From: Dermanyssus gallinae
Taxonomy: Eukaryota > Arthropoda > Arachnida > Mesostigmata > Dermanyssidae
Reading direction: 5' to 3'
Length of the DNA: 64,000 nt
Assembly (NCBI GenBank): GCA_003439945.1
Contig: QVRM01006585.1
Location: forward strand, 1-64,000
The translations under genes were made by a program, and so were the position numbers. The notes under the pieces are model-generated. The model was given only the letters and a program-made list of their open reading frames with translations. It did no database searches and was not told where the DNA came from. Of the stretch, positions 44,559-55,632 are shown in pieces (within the stretch, counting starts at the first letter, position 1; each line of letters starts with the position of its first letter).

Positions 44559-44726
44559 CTTGTAAGAGGGCACATAGATGCCGTGGTTGTTTCGACAGTG
44601 AAAGTACCGAACACCGTACTTTTCGCCGTTGTGCCGTCCGAGCGGTTCATCGAGTTCGACACCGCACCACACGCCAGGGGCAAAACGAATTTCGCCTACG
44701 TATCTGACCGTACCCATCTTGGCGCC
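44559..44726 (-). CDS. CAP-Gly gene, exon B (CAP-Gly core)
   Basis: A 56-codon exon on the minus strand, phase 0 at both borders. The acceptor is ATCTTGTGTTTCTAG and the donor is TACAAG followed by GTAAGCGT. The protein begins GAKMGTVRYVGEIRFAPGVW, continues CGVELDEPLGRHNGEKYGV, and ends RYFHCRNNHGIYVPSYK. These are the hallmark CAP-Gly elements: GTVRYVG, the hydrophobic W-x-GVELDEP core, the N(D/G)G turn (HNGEKYG, a variant of the usual KNDG), and the GI(F/Y)V end. CAP-Gly domains bind the C-terminal EEY/F tail of tubulin and EB proteins, so the product should act at microtubules. The turn differs from the canonical GKNDG, which might alter ligand preference. I cannot name the orthologue (CLIP, dynactin, CEP350 and KIF13 families all carry CAP-Gly). 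Confidence 0.92.
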
Positions 44727-44874
44727 CTAGAAACACAAGATAACACAGCGACGACAAAAGAGCCTCGCCGTTAGTATTCGAAAACCAGAAAACAGCGCAA
44801 CCAAGCGAAATCCTCCAATGTGTTCCCAACAATTTTACGTTTTGCATAATTTTCTTAGCTACACAATCCAACAT

Positions 44875-44875
<1 letters not shown>

Positions 44876-44909
<34 letters not shown>
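44876..44909. repeat. (TA)n microsatellite in the CAP-Gly gene intron
   Basis: About 16 units between exons A and B. Confidence 0.92.
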
Positions 44910-44911
<2 letters not shown>

Positions 44912-44939
44912 CAGACACGGGCGATATCCTTTTGTGTAT

Positions 44940-45080
44940 GTAATAATGGAAATTGCAAGCTTAATGAAGAATTACTGAACTTAAATAAATTTGCCGTCCG
45001 GAGAAGACGGTCCCATAAAAAAAATATGTTCATATACGTTCTAATGGCACATGATTGGCACCGTAAACTGCAAGAACTAA
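44940..45080 (+). repeat. Dispersed coding-like repeat, copy 2
   Basis: The partner of 29160-29300. Here the frame CNNGNCKLNEELLNLNKFAV stays open to a stop near 45103. It lies in the intron between exons A and B. Confidence 0.5.
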
Positions 45081-45495
45081 CGACGCGCGATGATACTGAT
45101 TAGGAAGTTGGCGATTCGAGTCGATTAGAACAGCAAAATGGCAGTGAGGCCAACTTTCGTACAGTGTGGCCGTATCAAGAGCCGCGCACGATTTACTTAG
45201 CCACAGCTCATTGGAGAAAGTGGGCTGTTTTGGCGCTGTTTGTCTTGACTGTATCGACTAAGAAATAATTTTGTATATGTTTATATTCTACATCTTATAC
45301 AATTCTTGTAACTGCATTTGTGAGCTCCTGACGCCGAGCCAAACCTTTGTACTTAGGTATTATCGACACTTAGTGTGTGAATAAATGGATTTGTGACTAA
45401 AAAAGAAGCTCGAAGCATCTATCTTATGAACAACATGATAAAACAGCAGCAACAACAACAACAACACTGTCTGACATTATCCACAATAGAAGTAC

Positions 45496-45779
45496 CTTGA
45501 CAACAACTCGAACACCCGGTAGGAGATCGCTGCGCGGCCGTCGAACAAAGGTTGGGCTTCGTTCGGGCATCCGTCTTCGAACTCGTTCATGGCTAGCGAC
45601 AGACACTGGTGCTGTTGCTGTTCCTGTTGATAGGACAACGTATGGGGCCGACGATGTCATTGTCTCATTCCCGGCAACAAACCGCAGCATTTCGTCGTCT
45701 TCGCCGCCGAAGACCGCCTTCCCATGCAGAATCTTCGAGGGACGCACGGGTCCCTGCCGAAGCAGCATCATCATCAAGA
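45496..45779 (-). CDS. CAP-Gly gene, exon A (N-terminal side of CAP-Gly)
   Basis: The most upstream exon found, on the minus strand. The acceptor is CCTTGTGTGTTTACAG and the donor is GTCAAG followed by GTACTTC. It starts with two bases that complete a split codon (so an earlier exon exists beyond 45779) and ends in phase 0. The 94 codons read LMMMLLRQGPVRPSKILHGK, VFGGEDDEMLRFVAGNETMT, then a Ser/Thr/Val-rich stretch, a basic stretch (RVRRRMPERSPTFVRRPRSD), and LLPGVRVVVK. The end 'L..G.RV.V' is the first strand of the CAP-Gly fold; joined to exon B it gives RVVVKGAKMGTVRYVG. A second frame is open only part-way. The start codon lies outside this exon. Confidence 0.85.
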
Positions 45780-45829
45780 CTGTAAACACACAAGGTGGAA
45801 ATCAAATTAGCTTTCTCTCTCTCTCTCTG

Positions 45830-45831
<2 letters not shown>

Positions 45832-45913
<82 letters not shown>
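45832..45913. repeat. (TA)n array, left flank of fold-back element
   Basis: About 40 TA units with one CATA break, preceded by (CT)n at 45811-45828. The element to the right begins directly at its last TA. Confidence 0.95.
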
Positions 45914-45916
<3 letters not shown>

Positions 45917-46984
45917 GGTCATTCATATCGTTATATACTTATTTTAAGGTTTGGTAGAACTCGGCACGAAAATAAGCCTTCCCAATGGACATATTTTATG
46001 AAATGTAATTTTTTTTTCGAAAACTTAGCATTTGTAATGCAGTTTCGCAACTAAACCACATTCTGAATCTGAATCTGAGGACGTAGGAGAGAAAGAGTGA
46101 ATTTTATAAAAGTAGTCATTCTGTCTTTTTTCCCCAATATAGTTGTGCGAAATCTACGTTTGCGGGAGAACCAGTCAGCGCACGAAGGAACCGATTATAC
46201 CGACGTCTTCGGAAGAAATTTCTACACAACGGAAGACACTTCACTAGCTTGCGTAGCGAAAAACGAATAGCCAGATTAAGGAAAGTCATACAAAGTCGAT
46301 ATGTTATTATGTTTTACCTTAACGCTTTTTTGTGAAAAATCGTAAAATTTTTCCATTACGACCAAAAATGTACGTCCAAAAGACTACCCTCGCGCAATAA
46401 CAAATTTAACCCACCATTTTCGTACCAAAGTAATGGTGCTGCGTTACGTAGTTGTCAGGTAACTAGGCTTTTTCGATAGCCGAAAGCGAAGGCATGCATA
46501 CTTGCATAGGGTGTATGAGAAAGTTAGGTACATATTTTGAGATTTGGTAGAACTCGGCAAGAGAATAATTTTTCCTTATGGAAGGAGGGGCGGAAACGTC
46601 TTGGCAACATTTTACGGTTCTGAACGTGAAAGATTGCACGTAAAACATAACAACTATGATTGTCGAAAAAAGCTTAGTTACTTGGCAACTACGTAACGCA
46701 GCACCATCACTTTGGTACGAAAACGGTGGACATTAAAAGTGCTGTTGTGTGAGGGTGGTCTTTTGGACGTACATTTTTGGTCATAACGGAAACATTATAC
46801 GATTTTTCACGTATAAGCGTTAAGGTGACATATCGACTTTTTATGATTTCCCGTAATCTGGTTATTAGCTTTTCGTTACACAAGCTAGTAAAGTGTCTTC
46901 CATTGTGCAGAATTTTCAAACACGCCGGTATAATCGGTTTCTTGCCAAATTTCGAAATAAGTACATAACGATATGAATGACCCT
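45914..46984. mobile_element. Fold-back/MITE-like element 1 with asymmetric arms
   Basis: The left end is CAGGGTCATTCATATCGTTA and the right end is its inverse (CGATATGAATGACCCT at 46969-46984), each next to TA. The first 45 bases pair. Then the left arm carries about 220 extra bases (45955-46175), after which pairing resumes over roughly 290 bases (46176-46475 against 46670-46945, about 80-85% identity). The centre (46495-46600) holds a direct repeat of the left terminus (GATTTGGTAGAACTCGGCAA against GGTTTGGTAGAACTCGGCAC). There is no transposase frame. The TA flanks suggest a Tc1/mariner-type non-autonomous element. Confidence 0.82.
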
Positions 46985-48384
46985 ATATATATATACAGTC
47001 TAAAGGTGAAAAGTTCAAAGTAGGACTTTATATACCAGAGAAAGCGTGCACGCGGAAACGGCTAAAACCTTTGCAGGGATCTTATACATGCACGGCGTAC
47101 CTCCTGGGCATGTGTTTTCGAATATAGATTCGACAATGTAAATTCAGAGTTTGTAGAGTGTAATATGTATTTGCAAAACCCCTGGATTGGAACCCAGAAG
47201 AGATTCTCCTCAGCTGAGGGCTGTGCAGTAGATTCAGCTTTTCGGCGGTAATATATACACAAGTAAACGACCATTTCTGATATGTGCCTGCCCAAACCTC
47301 CGCGCTCTTAGAAAAAACGGTGTAGATTGATATCAAATCGTGCTAACGCTAGGTAGGTGAAGTAAGACGTGCATTAATTTCCCGAGAACGGGTCAAGAGA
47401 GGGTATATTATTTAGTCCTATTAAGCGAATAATAATAACCTGCATGCAATTTAAGCGTACCCAAAATAATTGCACTAACAGCTTGCGTAATTTCGGCTCG
47501 AATTACACTGAGATGCAATATTTAAGATTGTCTGCATGGCCAATATGTTTTCCTCAAGTCGCCTCTAACTATGACATACATGAACTATAACAATGGTGTG
47601 ACCCACATTAATATTATAGATAGGTCTCTAGTTGAAGCATAAACAGATTGATTAAATGTGGTGATAGTGACATGCAATGGAAGATAATAGACAAAAACTT
47701 TCTTTAGCAAAATAGTAAAAGGATAGAATAACACATATATACAAAATGCCAACGGTGTTTTATATTTGGCCTACATTTTTTAATAGTTAATATAATAAAA
47801 TGTATTTAATAGTTAATATATACATAAATATAGTAAAATACATTTGCACATGCGACTACGTGCAAATAAGGACGAGAATACATCGTTAAGATGTTCCGTC
47901 CGCGCGAGAACTTTAGCAACCACTGTAAAATTTCTTCACAACTCGTTCGCTTTTCTGTAAAACGAATTATTTGCCGACTTGGCGCGTTTTATATGAGGCA
48001 GTGGTAATACACGATGCCGTTGTAGGAGCTGGGAGCACTTGTGTTCTAAAATTAGCATATACAACCTAGCCGTTTTAACAAGTACTTATTATTTTTTGTA
48101 TGGAGGAGGGTTAAATACTTTTACGTAACAAGTACTTCTACATGCCATCAAGCGAGTTCAAATGTTGTCTTTTTAAGGCTGCCAGTATGAAATGCAGCAA
48201 CACGTTAGAATAAACGTTTTGTACAGTTGCAATCTAATTACTTGGAGACGCCTAAAAATAGCATTGATTAACTTTAGGCAGAACGTTACAGTTTGCTATA
48301 CGTAATATTTATAAAAATAATAAAGTATGATTGGCTATATCTGTACATAAATATCTCACAAAAAATGCACGCAAAGCATCCCAT
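46985..48384. other. AT-rich spacer
   Basis: No genes recognised. A tandem pair of TTTAATAGTTAATATA occurs near 47778-47822. Confidence 0.4.
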
Positions 48385-48420
48385 CACTGTTGGAGGTGCA
48401 AAAAAGCACCTCAAACAGTG
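48385..48420. repeat. Isolated hairpin with an A-rich loop
   Basis: CACTGTTGGAGGTGC pairs with GCACCTCAAACAGTG (14 of 15 positions) across a loop of six A. It could be a stem-loop in RNA on either strand; no function is inferred. Confidence 0.75.
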
Positions 48421-48483
48421 ATTGTGTATTACACGTGTAAGGAACGATGAGACTGGCAGTGTATTGCATGTTGCATTAAGAGA

Positions 48484-48497
48484 GCGCCATCTGGTGG
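48484..48497 (-). promoter_or_regulatory. CTCF-like motif
   Basis: The minus strand reads CCACCAGATGGCGC. It satisfies every position of the CTCF core consensus CCASYAGRKGGCRS known from animals. A 14-base match can occur by chance, and the arthropod CTCF preference may differ, so binding is only a possibility. Confidence 0.35.
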
Positions 48498-48679
48498 GGG
48501 TTACCTATACGGAGATCTGGATATGCATGTGTCGCTACTACTGGGTGATGGATAATGGACGAAAATAGCTGCACAGATTAAGCGGAGTGTGAAACGTGTT
48601 TAGGAGAGAAGTGTACAGCGCGTTAATTTTTTAAATCTATAAAACACGCCTAACGATTAGCCTCACGAGCTGAGGCTGA

Positions 48680-49260
48680 TCACTACCCTTGCCAAGCTTT
48701 TGCCGTTAGCCAAGGAATACCAAGAGATAGTGGCCGTTGCGCTAACGGAGAGGTTCCGAACGGGCTCTTTTCCTGCCTCATAGAAGGCAGCAGGCTTAAT
48801 CCATATCCCAAACGAGCATAACCTTCTACGTTCCGTTATGTCTCTCTGACTTCTTATCAAAAGGCTTGGAATTCATCGTCCAGAACCGCCTCCGAGTCTT
48901 TACATACTGGAACAACCTCCACTTCAATGTCCAGCATAGCTTCCGAAGAAAATGCTCTATCCTCTTCGCAACTCTGCTGGTTCAGGCAAAGACCAAACGT
49001 CTTCACAAGCCCCCGCTGAAAAGGAACTTTTTTCATCTAGCGGTCTTACTTAGTGTAAAAAAACATTTTGTTACCAATTTCCCGTATCATACCTCAAACC
49101 CGCCACAGGAAGATGGCCCCTTTTATCTCTGCCGAATGATATCCGATTTTTTTTCTGGCGCAACCATTATTAGTTTGACCTTAGGGGTGCCACAATAATT
49201 TTTACTGGGCTTCTAAGTAAAGAATATCGCGTACAAAGCTTTGCAGCTAAGTTCATCCAA
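48680..49260 (+). pseudogene. Decayed LINE reverse transcriptase
   Basis: With frameshifts, the plus strand gives the early reverse transcriptase blocks of a jockey/CR1-like LINE. IPNEHNLLRSVMSL stands for the 'I.PK....YRPISL' block. It is followed by LLIKRLGIHRPEPPPSLYILEQ or, in the other frame, GLEFIVQNRLRVFTYWNNLH with FNVQHSFRRKCSILFATLL ('L.....QFGFR...ST..'). Later comes FFSGATIISLTLGVPQ, the block before the palm ('V..GVPQGS'). A stop follows at the point where GS should be. The palm FADD block is not recovered. It is dead. Confidence 0.6.
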
Positions 49261-52200
49261 AGTCGCTCTCCCTGCTTAGGCTGACGGCCTCGTCCTTACC
49301 GTCCAAGCCTAGACATAAAATCAAATGGAAAGGCGCTAAATTCAGGCGCCATCTCCCCTTGGACGCCCCGAAGCCAACACATTTATACGGCTAGATATTT
49401 CCGGGTATCCCCTGAGCGGGGTTTCTGGGGTAATTCTACCCCATCTGGGCGACGGACGGACAAAGCCTGAAGGTGGCCTATGGTTGCGCACGGTTCATGC
49501 CCAATGGCCACTGGCCGTCAACAGCAGCGCCTGCGTTGAGTTTAGGGGGTTAGAGTCTTCATGATATCATGGCATAAAAGACTGTAAAAAACAGAAGTGA
49601 GACTCTATACACTATGCTTATAATAAAATGTAATGAATGGGGTTTTGAACCAATAAAGAAGATCTATAGATCAGAGGAAAAGGGTATTTACCCCGATACG
49701 TGGCTCCCCCATCAATGCATGGTTTTAGCGATAGATTTGCAAATAATAAATGTATGGGTGTTGAATAGCTGTTGAATATTAAGAAGCTTGCGTTTTGGGC
49801 CCAGTCTAATACATTTGCATACAGTGGATAGCTGTATGTTCTGCCTTCTCCACACTTATGTCGTATGCTTCTGCCACACATATTTCGCAGTATGGCAGCA
49901 CTCATAATTAAGATTCCTTAATTAAATATATAAATATGTACTACGCGGACAGTTCGAATTCAGCGCATGCAGGCTGACCGTACGTAGGGTGAACCTGCTC
50001 CCTCAGCTGCGTCAAAAGTTTCAACAGACATGCCGTCCTCGATGTGGTTGTAAAGAGAAATGTCTAAAGGGAACAGCCATGCTGGCCTTGTTTGGACACT
50101 GCGCGGGAGACTTAGACTTGCTGGTGATTGCAGGCAGGCTAAACTGTTTTAAATTAGATAATACCGTTTCACGTAATGAAGCATTATCATACTTAAATTA
50201 TAGCTCGGTTAAACTAGGTCGCACGTGTCGAAAAATGCTCTGAGCTCAGATAAAAACAGTTTCATACTTGTTACCGTAGAAAATTAAGATCACGACATGC
50301 CTTGTTAAAAAGAGCTTTCAATCGTCATGCGCGTTTAGAATGCCGAATACGTGAAACTAAGTGAAATTAATGCTAAGCGTGGATTGTTTTACATATATTA
50401 AGTACCAAATACGTGTGTATGTGAAGTATATGCAAAATACGCATACGTCAACGTCCGAATTATCAAGGCGTACGTTGTAATAATGTCGAATTTTTATTGA
50501 GTGCAAACCATATTAAGTGTTTACTGACAGCATAGGTTGCTCGTCGCACATACATTTGGCAACATTGCTGTCAAAGGTTACGAAACAGCAAGCGTGGGGT
50601 TGTACTCCGAATTAAAATTGTCGCACAATTTGCCAAGTGCTATATATTACATAAAGTACAAAGTACCTGTGGATTTGTCTCATTGAGCTTGGCGGCATTT
50701 ACCGTTAACTGTAGTGATTAACCTATCCTCAAAACCACTTTAAATACACGTTTAAGTTTTTCTTAAATTTTCAAATACATGCTGGACGTGCCGTGCAGCT
50801 TTTGTGGCGCTAACGTGGGCAGCCTCTGGCTAGATTTGACCGTCGCTGATTTAGTAAAGCTAGTAAAGTTTATTACCTAGCAGCACTTCAACAGTAAGCG
50901 TCGTGTCATAAAGTATAATATCATCGCGAAATAAAATTGCTTTTACGTTTCTGGTCGTAAAAACAGCCTGCCTTGTGCTTAGTTTTCTCGTTCGGCTAGT
51001 CCAGAAGAGGAGATGTCTTGTTCCTGTTATGTTTGTTGAATTTTGTATTCCGACACGAAAGGTGTTCGGGCAAACTTCACAGTGATACTAGTCACACAAT
51101 TATGCCTAACATTGATATTAAACACTGGTACATAATCTTTACTATTAAATTAATAATTAATAGGAGATTATATAATAAACATATATAACACACCCGGATC
51201 TGATGCATGGAGCTGAAACGGCTCAAATTAACCTTTTTATTTCTAATTATATTTTCATTTATGACCGATAACGTATGCGCGATTATATTAATCATTCTAT
51301 CATTATATTCATAACGCCGTATTATTGTTAGTTAGCAATATATGTGCATGAAGCCAAACCGTTCCAACATTGAGGAATGCGTATGTAGTTTCTGTGGAAA
51401 AAATCGATATTGGGCGGTACTACATTCTTGTATGTACGGAAACTGTTGAAGCCTCCCCAACATCCAGAGTTAATTATGTAATGTCAGACCACACGGTTGT
51501 GTTGTGAGTGTAACTACTAATTATATCGCGAATAATTCATAAATGAATGGATTATTTTTAAAGTTATAACTATACGGAAATGTTCGATATAGCAATAAAA
51601 CAGGTGCATTTAGTGAAATATAGTAGTCAAATAATAAATTAATATAAGCTCTTTATGCTACCGTTCTTAGCGTCCCTGATATAAATGGGTGCGACATGCC
51701 GAATCCGCAGATTCTAACACAGAGTAAGATCTATGGACGAGATAGAGAGTATCGTAACGTTTAGCGTAACTAGATTTAACTCCGTCGTCAAGTCGACGTC
51801 GCGAAGTTTGCCGAGTAGCACTATATATATATAAGCTCATGCAACTCGGCACTAAATTAACGACCATTGCAGTCAGCACGTGGCAGTCTGCATAAACGCC
51901 GCTCCTGAACGCTTTCCAGCAGTACTAGAATATTAAAGGATTGTGATGCAATGGAAGTATTTAGGATACCAGTAAACGTTCAGTTTACTACCAACTTCTG
52001 CAGTTAAAGAATTGGGCGTTCTTGTACCAAAGGAGACGTGCTCTGTAACTCCAGTACAATTACTGATCAATAAAAATCCCAGCTTTATACGTAGGTATTT
52101 GCCTCGCCCCCAGAACAAACACTACAGGTCCCGCCAGTGGTGGCATCGCTGTAAGGTACAACCACTGCGCCGTAGTAATGAAAAGCACCGTGGCTGAAGA

Positions 52201-53227
52201 CAACTATGTCATTGTCGAGGGCCACAAGTGTAATCGTTGCAATGTATGCCAGTCTGAGTAACGTGGAAATTACATCCGAGCTCATCGGAAATCTTACTCG
52301 ATGTCTTGATATGCTATCTTGCAATCAGCGAACAAACATACTGACTAGCCATCTATCTCAACACTCGGGTCTCGATCTTTCCAAACAGCTTTAAACACCC
52401 AGCAACTACGGTGAGTGGAACGCAGATATATATAATGAGCCAACGTTTGAAGAGCCAATGGGAACACCGACTATGCATATATGTGCTTTTAATATGTCAA
52501 TTACACATGTATAATATTGAAACGAGGTTTTCCTTTCGGCCAGTATGGCGATAATTCGACCACCACGTGCACCTCCGACTCGTGGTGCCATAACCCTAAC
52601 ACCTTCGTCGTCGTCAGACCTACGTACTTGACCCGCAGCGGTGGCACCACCACCGGAGACAACGCACGCCGTGTTAATGCGTAGTTTGAACCGACCAATT
52701 AGCGAAGAGGGTCGAGCCCGGTGGCGTGGTGGGTGCATGCGTCTGCGCCTTGCGACCGGAGAAGACACATAGGTGCGCGGGTTCGAGCCCAACCGTTGCA
52801 CATTTTTATTTATGGGGGCTGTCCGTCTATGAAGCAATGCGCAAAGCAGCCCCATGGACGTTAAATCTTGGCTGAGAGTCAGCCACGAAAGGATTTTTTT
52901 AAATAAGCGAAGAGGACGAGTGGAAACTGTTCGACGTCGAATGTTCGAGACGATTTGATTCTATTGTTTAACGTTATTACTATACCAACGCTACGGCGTC
53001 TCCTTGAGTGAATAAATAGACCGAGAAGCATGGCTCAATGACCATTTGTTGCTCGAATGCGCTACGCCTTAGATCTGACGCTGCGTGTTGTTATTCATTG
53101 TACCTAAGTCCGTCGCGTTGTAGTACCCGTCCGGCTGAGTTTACATTCCCCAGTTGACTTAGCGTAACAGAACAACGGGACAATACATTGGCCTATATAA
53201 TCCTCTGATGGAAGGAAGCGACCTATC
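49261..53227. other. Long AT-rich region with few features
   Basis: Apart from the SINE at 52708 I recognise nothing here. GC-richer islands lie at 49300-49540 and 52550-52700. The second contains protein-like text in two plus frames (for example MAIIRPPRAPPTRGAITLTP) but no borders I can trust. Between 50300 and 51650 the DNA is very AT-rich with no open frames. Confidence 0.4.
52708..52900 (+). repeat. tRNA-derived SINE, family 1, copy C
   Basis: The best preserved member. The A-box region is GGCGTGGTGGGTGC near 52721 and the B box is an exact GGTTCGAGCCC at 52780-52790. The tail includes the hairpin GGCTGAGAGTCAGCC (52869-52883) and a T-rich end. With intact internal promoter boxes it may still be transcribed by RNA polymerase III. 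Confidence 0.87.
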
Positions 53228-54020
53228 ATGGCATATGAATATAGCAATACCCTGGAATTATTTCTTGTGGGGATAGGCATGCGAGTACCGGAAAAGGTCA
53301 AACAATGCTCTCATCGCTCCAACACGACATTGTGTCAGAAAGGCCAGCTTTGCGTCTTTTTATTTTTAAAGCTGATCAGTTCAACGTTCCTAACATCCCG
53401 AAATTCTGACGTAGAAGCATTTATCAGGTTTCTGGCGACATCCTTAAACAGCTGTGCAAAATACGTAATTTCTAAGAAGAATAGGTTGCCGTGGAGTTGC
53501 GACTGCATTGTCGCGAAATCCTTACTGATGAAGGTCATGCATGGCTTTAAAGGAAAGCAACGCATGGGCACCTGCGCAGACATTAAAGCAATATACCGGG
53601 GAACACTTAAAATGATAAAAATTGACTCCGGAGACAAGCAAGAGCAAGTACTGCTCTGCGATTTACGTCACACTCCAACGCGGGTAACCTGCCTCATTTT
53701 CCAGATAAGCTAATTCGACACTTTGGCTCAATCTTGTGTTGAAACAAAACATGATGCCGCCCGCTCTAGTCAAGCTTCTTCTAGCGTTTGGTCGGAATAT
53801 AACCCGCAATGGAGAGAACATCTAGCGAAGGAATTACACAGTAAGCCAGGTCATCAAAGGACAAGCAGTGAAGGAAATGCCGCAACAAGACCGCTGGACT
53901 GGACAGCCTTCGTAAGAAGCACGAATTCGGAAAACGGAAAGAGCAAAAAAAGGAACACATTTTTTAAACTGCTGTCTGGCCTTTTGTGTCAAAGTCTTAT
54001 GCCATTTTTGCAATAAGTAA
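53228..54020 (+). other. Unidentified open frames
   Basis: Two plus frames (161 codons at 53228-53713; 97 codons at 53723-54016) and one minus frame (100 codons at 53335-53637) are open. None shows a domain, signal peptide or splice signal that I recognise. The second plus frame is rich in charged and polar residues (YNPQWREHLAKELHS) and looks most like protein. They could be part of a decayed transposon left of the mariner. Confidence 0.25.
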
Positions 54021-54345
54021 ATACGCTGTTCGATAAGCAGCAAAATTTAGGGCGAGGCGGTCAACACTGCTGGCGTGCACTTTTCTAGTATCTGAAAAAG
54101 GGGACGTATTGTCAAAGCAAAGACAGTCGCTCTATGCTGTATTTGCGGATTTTAGACGTAGGTTTCTTTCTTTTTTAGAAACAAAAGCAGTACACTACTT
54201 AGGAAACGTGTGCGCGACGTGATAGCACCATTGTTAGTATGTGAAGTATCTCAAAGTATGCTACAAGAGTACCGCCCTACAATTGAGGACGATGTGGTAG
54301 AAAATAATGGCTTGATGCGGAGGACAATGTTTGCCAATCAAAATA

Positions 54346-55632
54346 CAGGTAGTTCAACAGGTTCTTAAAATGAGCTTTTGAGATTTGAATTTTGGCGCGC
54401 TTTCACCGCTATTGGAAAAGCCAACTTTTCGACTGCTAGCAGTCAAAATATTTTGGTGATTGGTCGTTGCGATTTCGTTTGATCGCCTTTCCCGTGCAAC
54501 GTATCGGCGTGATTTTGAAAAATTGAGAAAAAAAATGTTTCGAGCGGTTATCAAGCATTTTTATTTCAAAGGTTGGAATGCGAGCCAAGTGAAAACTGAG
54601 TTAGACGAGGTGTACGGTGACTTTGCGCCATGTTTTGCTACTGTTTACAACTCGATTAATGAGTTAAAAAGAGGTCGCAGGAGCACCGAGGATAAACTAC
54701 GTTCAGGACGCCCAAAAACGGCAACTAATGAGGAAAACGTGCACAAAGTGAGGAAAATCTTTGCTGCAGATAAGCGAGTGAACATTAGGGAGATAGCGGA
54801 GGCCTTGGGGATCAGTTTGGGTAGTGTGCATTTCATCCTGCACGAGAACTTGAAGATAAAAAAGCTCAGAGCAAAATGGGTGCCGCATTTGCTCAACCAA
54901 GGCCAAAAAGACGGGCGTGCTTCCTCTTCACAGCAAAACTTGGCCAAGATGTCGAAAAATCCGTCGGATTTTTGGCGCAGATTCGAGACCGTCGATAAAA
55001 GCTGGGTCCCTCACTACACTCCCGAGACCCAAGAAGCATCTCGCCAATGGTGTGCACCTGGTGAAGGATTTCCAAAGAGGGTGCGGACAACGGCATCGGC
55101 CGGAAAGATGATGGCTACGGTTTTTCGGGACCAACGTGGAATAATTCTGGTCGACTACCTTGAGAGCGGTAAAACGATCACGGGAGAACATTATGCAAGA
55201 CTGTTGGACTGCCTGAAGCAAGAACTCCTCATGGAACGGCCCGCTTTGCAGAAGAAGGTTGTCCTGTTTCACCAGGACAATGCTCCTGCACACAAGTCGC
55301 GGCAAGCATCGGCAAAACTGGCCCAACTGAGGTTCGAACGTATTGAACAACCTTCCTATTCTCCAGACCTGACTCCCTCTGATTATTTCCTCTTCAGACA
55401 TTTGAAGAATAGTTTCGGTGGAAAGCGTTTTTCCAGCAATGAAGAGGTTAAAGCTGCTGTCAATGCCTATTTTCAGTCTAAAGACGCGGAATTCTACTCA
55501 ACAGTTAAAAATGCTCTGAAATCTCGGTGGGAAAAGTGTATTGAGCTCGGGGAGTATATCGAATAAGAAAAAATTAAAAACAAGATTTGGAAAATTATTG
55601 GTTTTCATTTTAAAAACTTGTTGAACTACCTG
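54346..55632 (+). mobile_element. Near-complete mariner element
   Basis: 1287 bp, the usual mariner size. The left end CAGGTAGTTCAACAGGTTCT at 54346 and the right end, read inverted, CAGGTAGTTCAACAAGTTTT, form inverted repeats of about 28 bp with few mismatches. The left flank is TA; the right flank reads CT, so the target-site duplication is altered on that side. The interior is a single long frame. It is the only autonomous-looking element in the window. Confidence 0.93.
54535..55566 (+). CDS. Mariner transposase, DD34D, open frame
   Basis: This is a cut-and-paste transposase. I choose the ATG at 54535 (MFRAVIKHFYFKGW), which gives 343 residues, the family length; an ATG at 54460 would add 25 residues without homology. 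The N-terminal helix-turn-helix pair covers roughly residues 1-115, with GRRSTEDKLRSGRPKTA between the two halves. The linker motif WVPHLL is near residue 120. The DDE domain has TVDKSWVPHYTPETQEASRQ, HQDNAPAH and YSPDLTPSDYFLF. The second and third aspartates are 34 residues apart, giving DD34D. In the first block the usual Asp-Glu is Asp-Lys, which may reduce activity. The wording fits the mellifera/rosa-type mariners (inference). It is an open frame without stops, but one substituted key position and one altered target-site duplication suggest it may no longer move. Confidence 0.94.
   Translation: MFRAVIKHFYFKGWNASQVKTELDEVYGDFAPCFATVYNSINELKRGRRSTEDKLRSGRPKTATNEENVHKVRKIFAADKRVNIREIAEALGISLGSVHFILHENLKIKKLRAKWVPHLLNQGQKDGRASSSQQNLAKMSKNPSDFWRRFETVDKSWVPHYTPETQEASRQWCAPGEGFPKRVRTTASAGKMMATVFRDQRGIILVDYLESGKTITGEHYARLLDCLKQELLMERPALQKKVVLFHQDNAPAHKSRQASAKLAQLRFERIEQPSYSPDLTPSDYFLFRHLKNSFGGKRFSSNEEVKAAVNAYFQSKDAEFYSTVKNALKSRWEKCIELGEYIE

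Noticed and set aside
52406..52855. 149-codon minus frame
   Set aside because: Its first third is the complement of a SINE and the rest has no motif; chance opening of a GC-richer stretch.
54645..55401. Minus-strand frames of 100 and 157 codons over the mariner
   Set aside because: Shadows of the plus-strand transposase.
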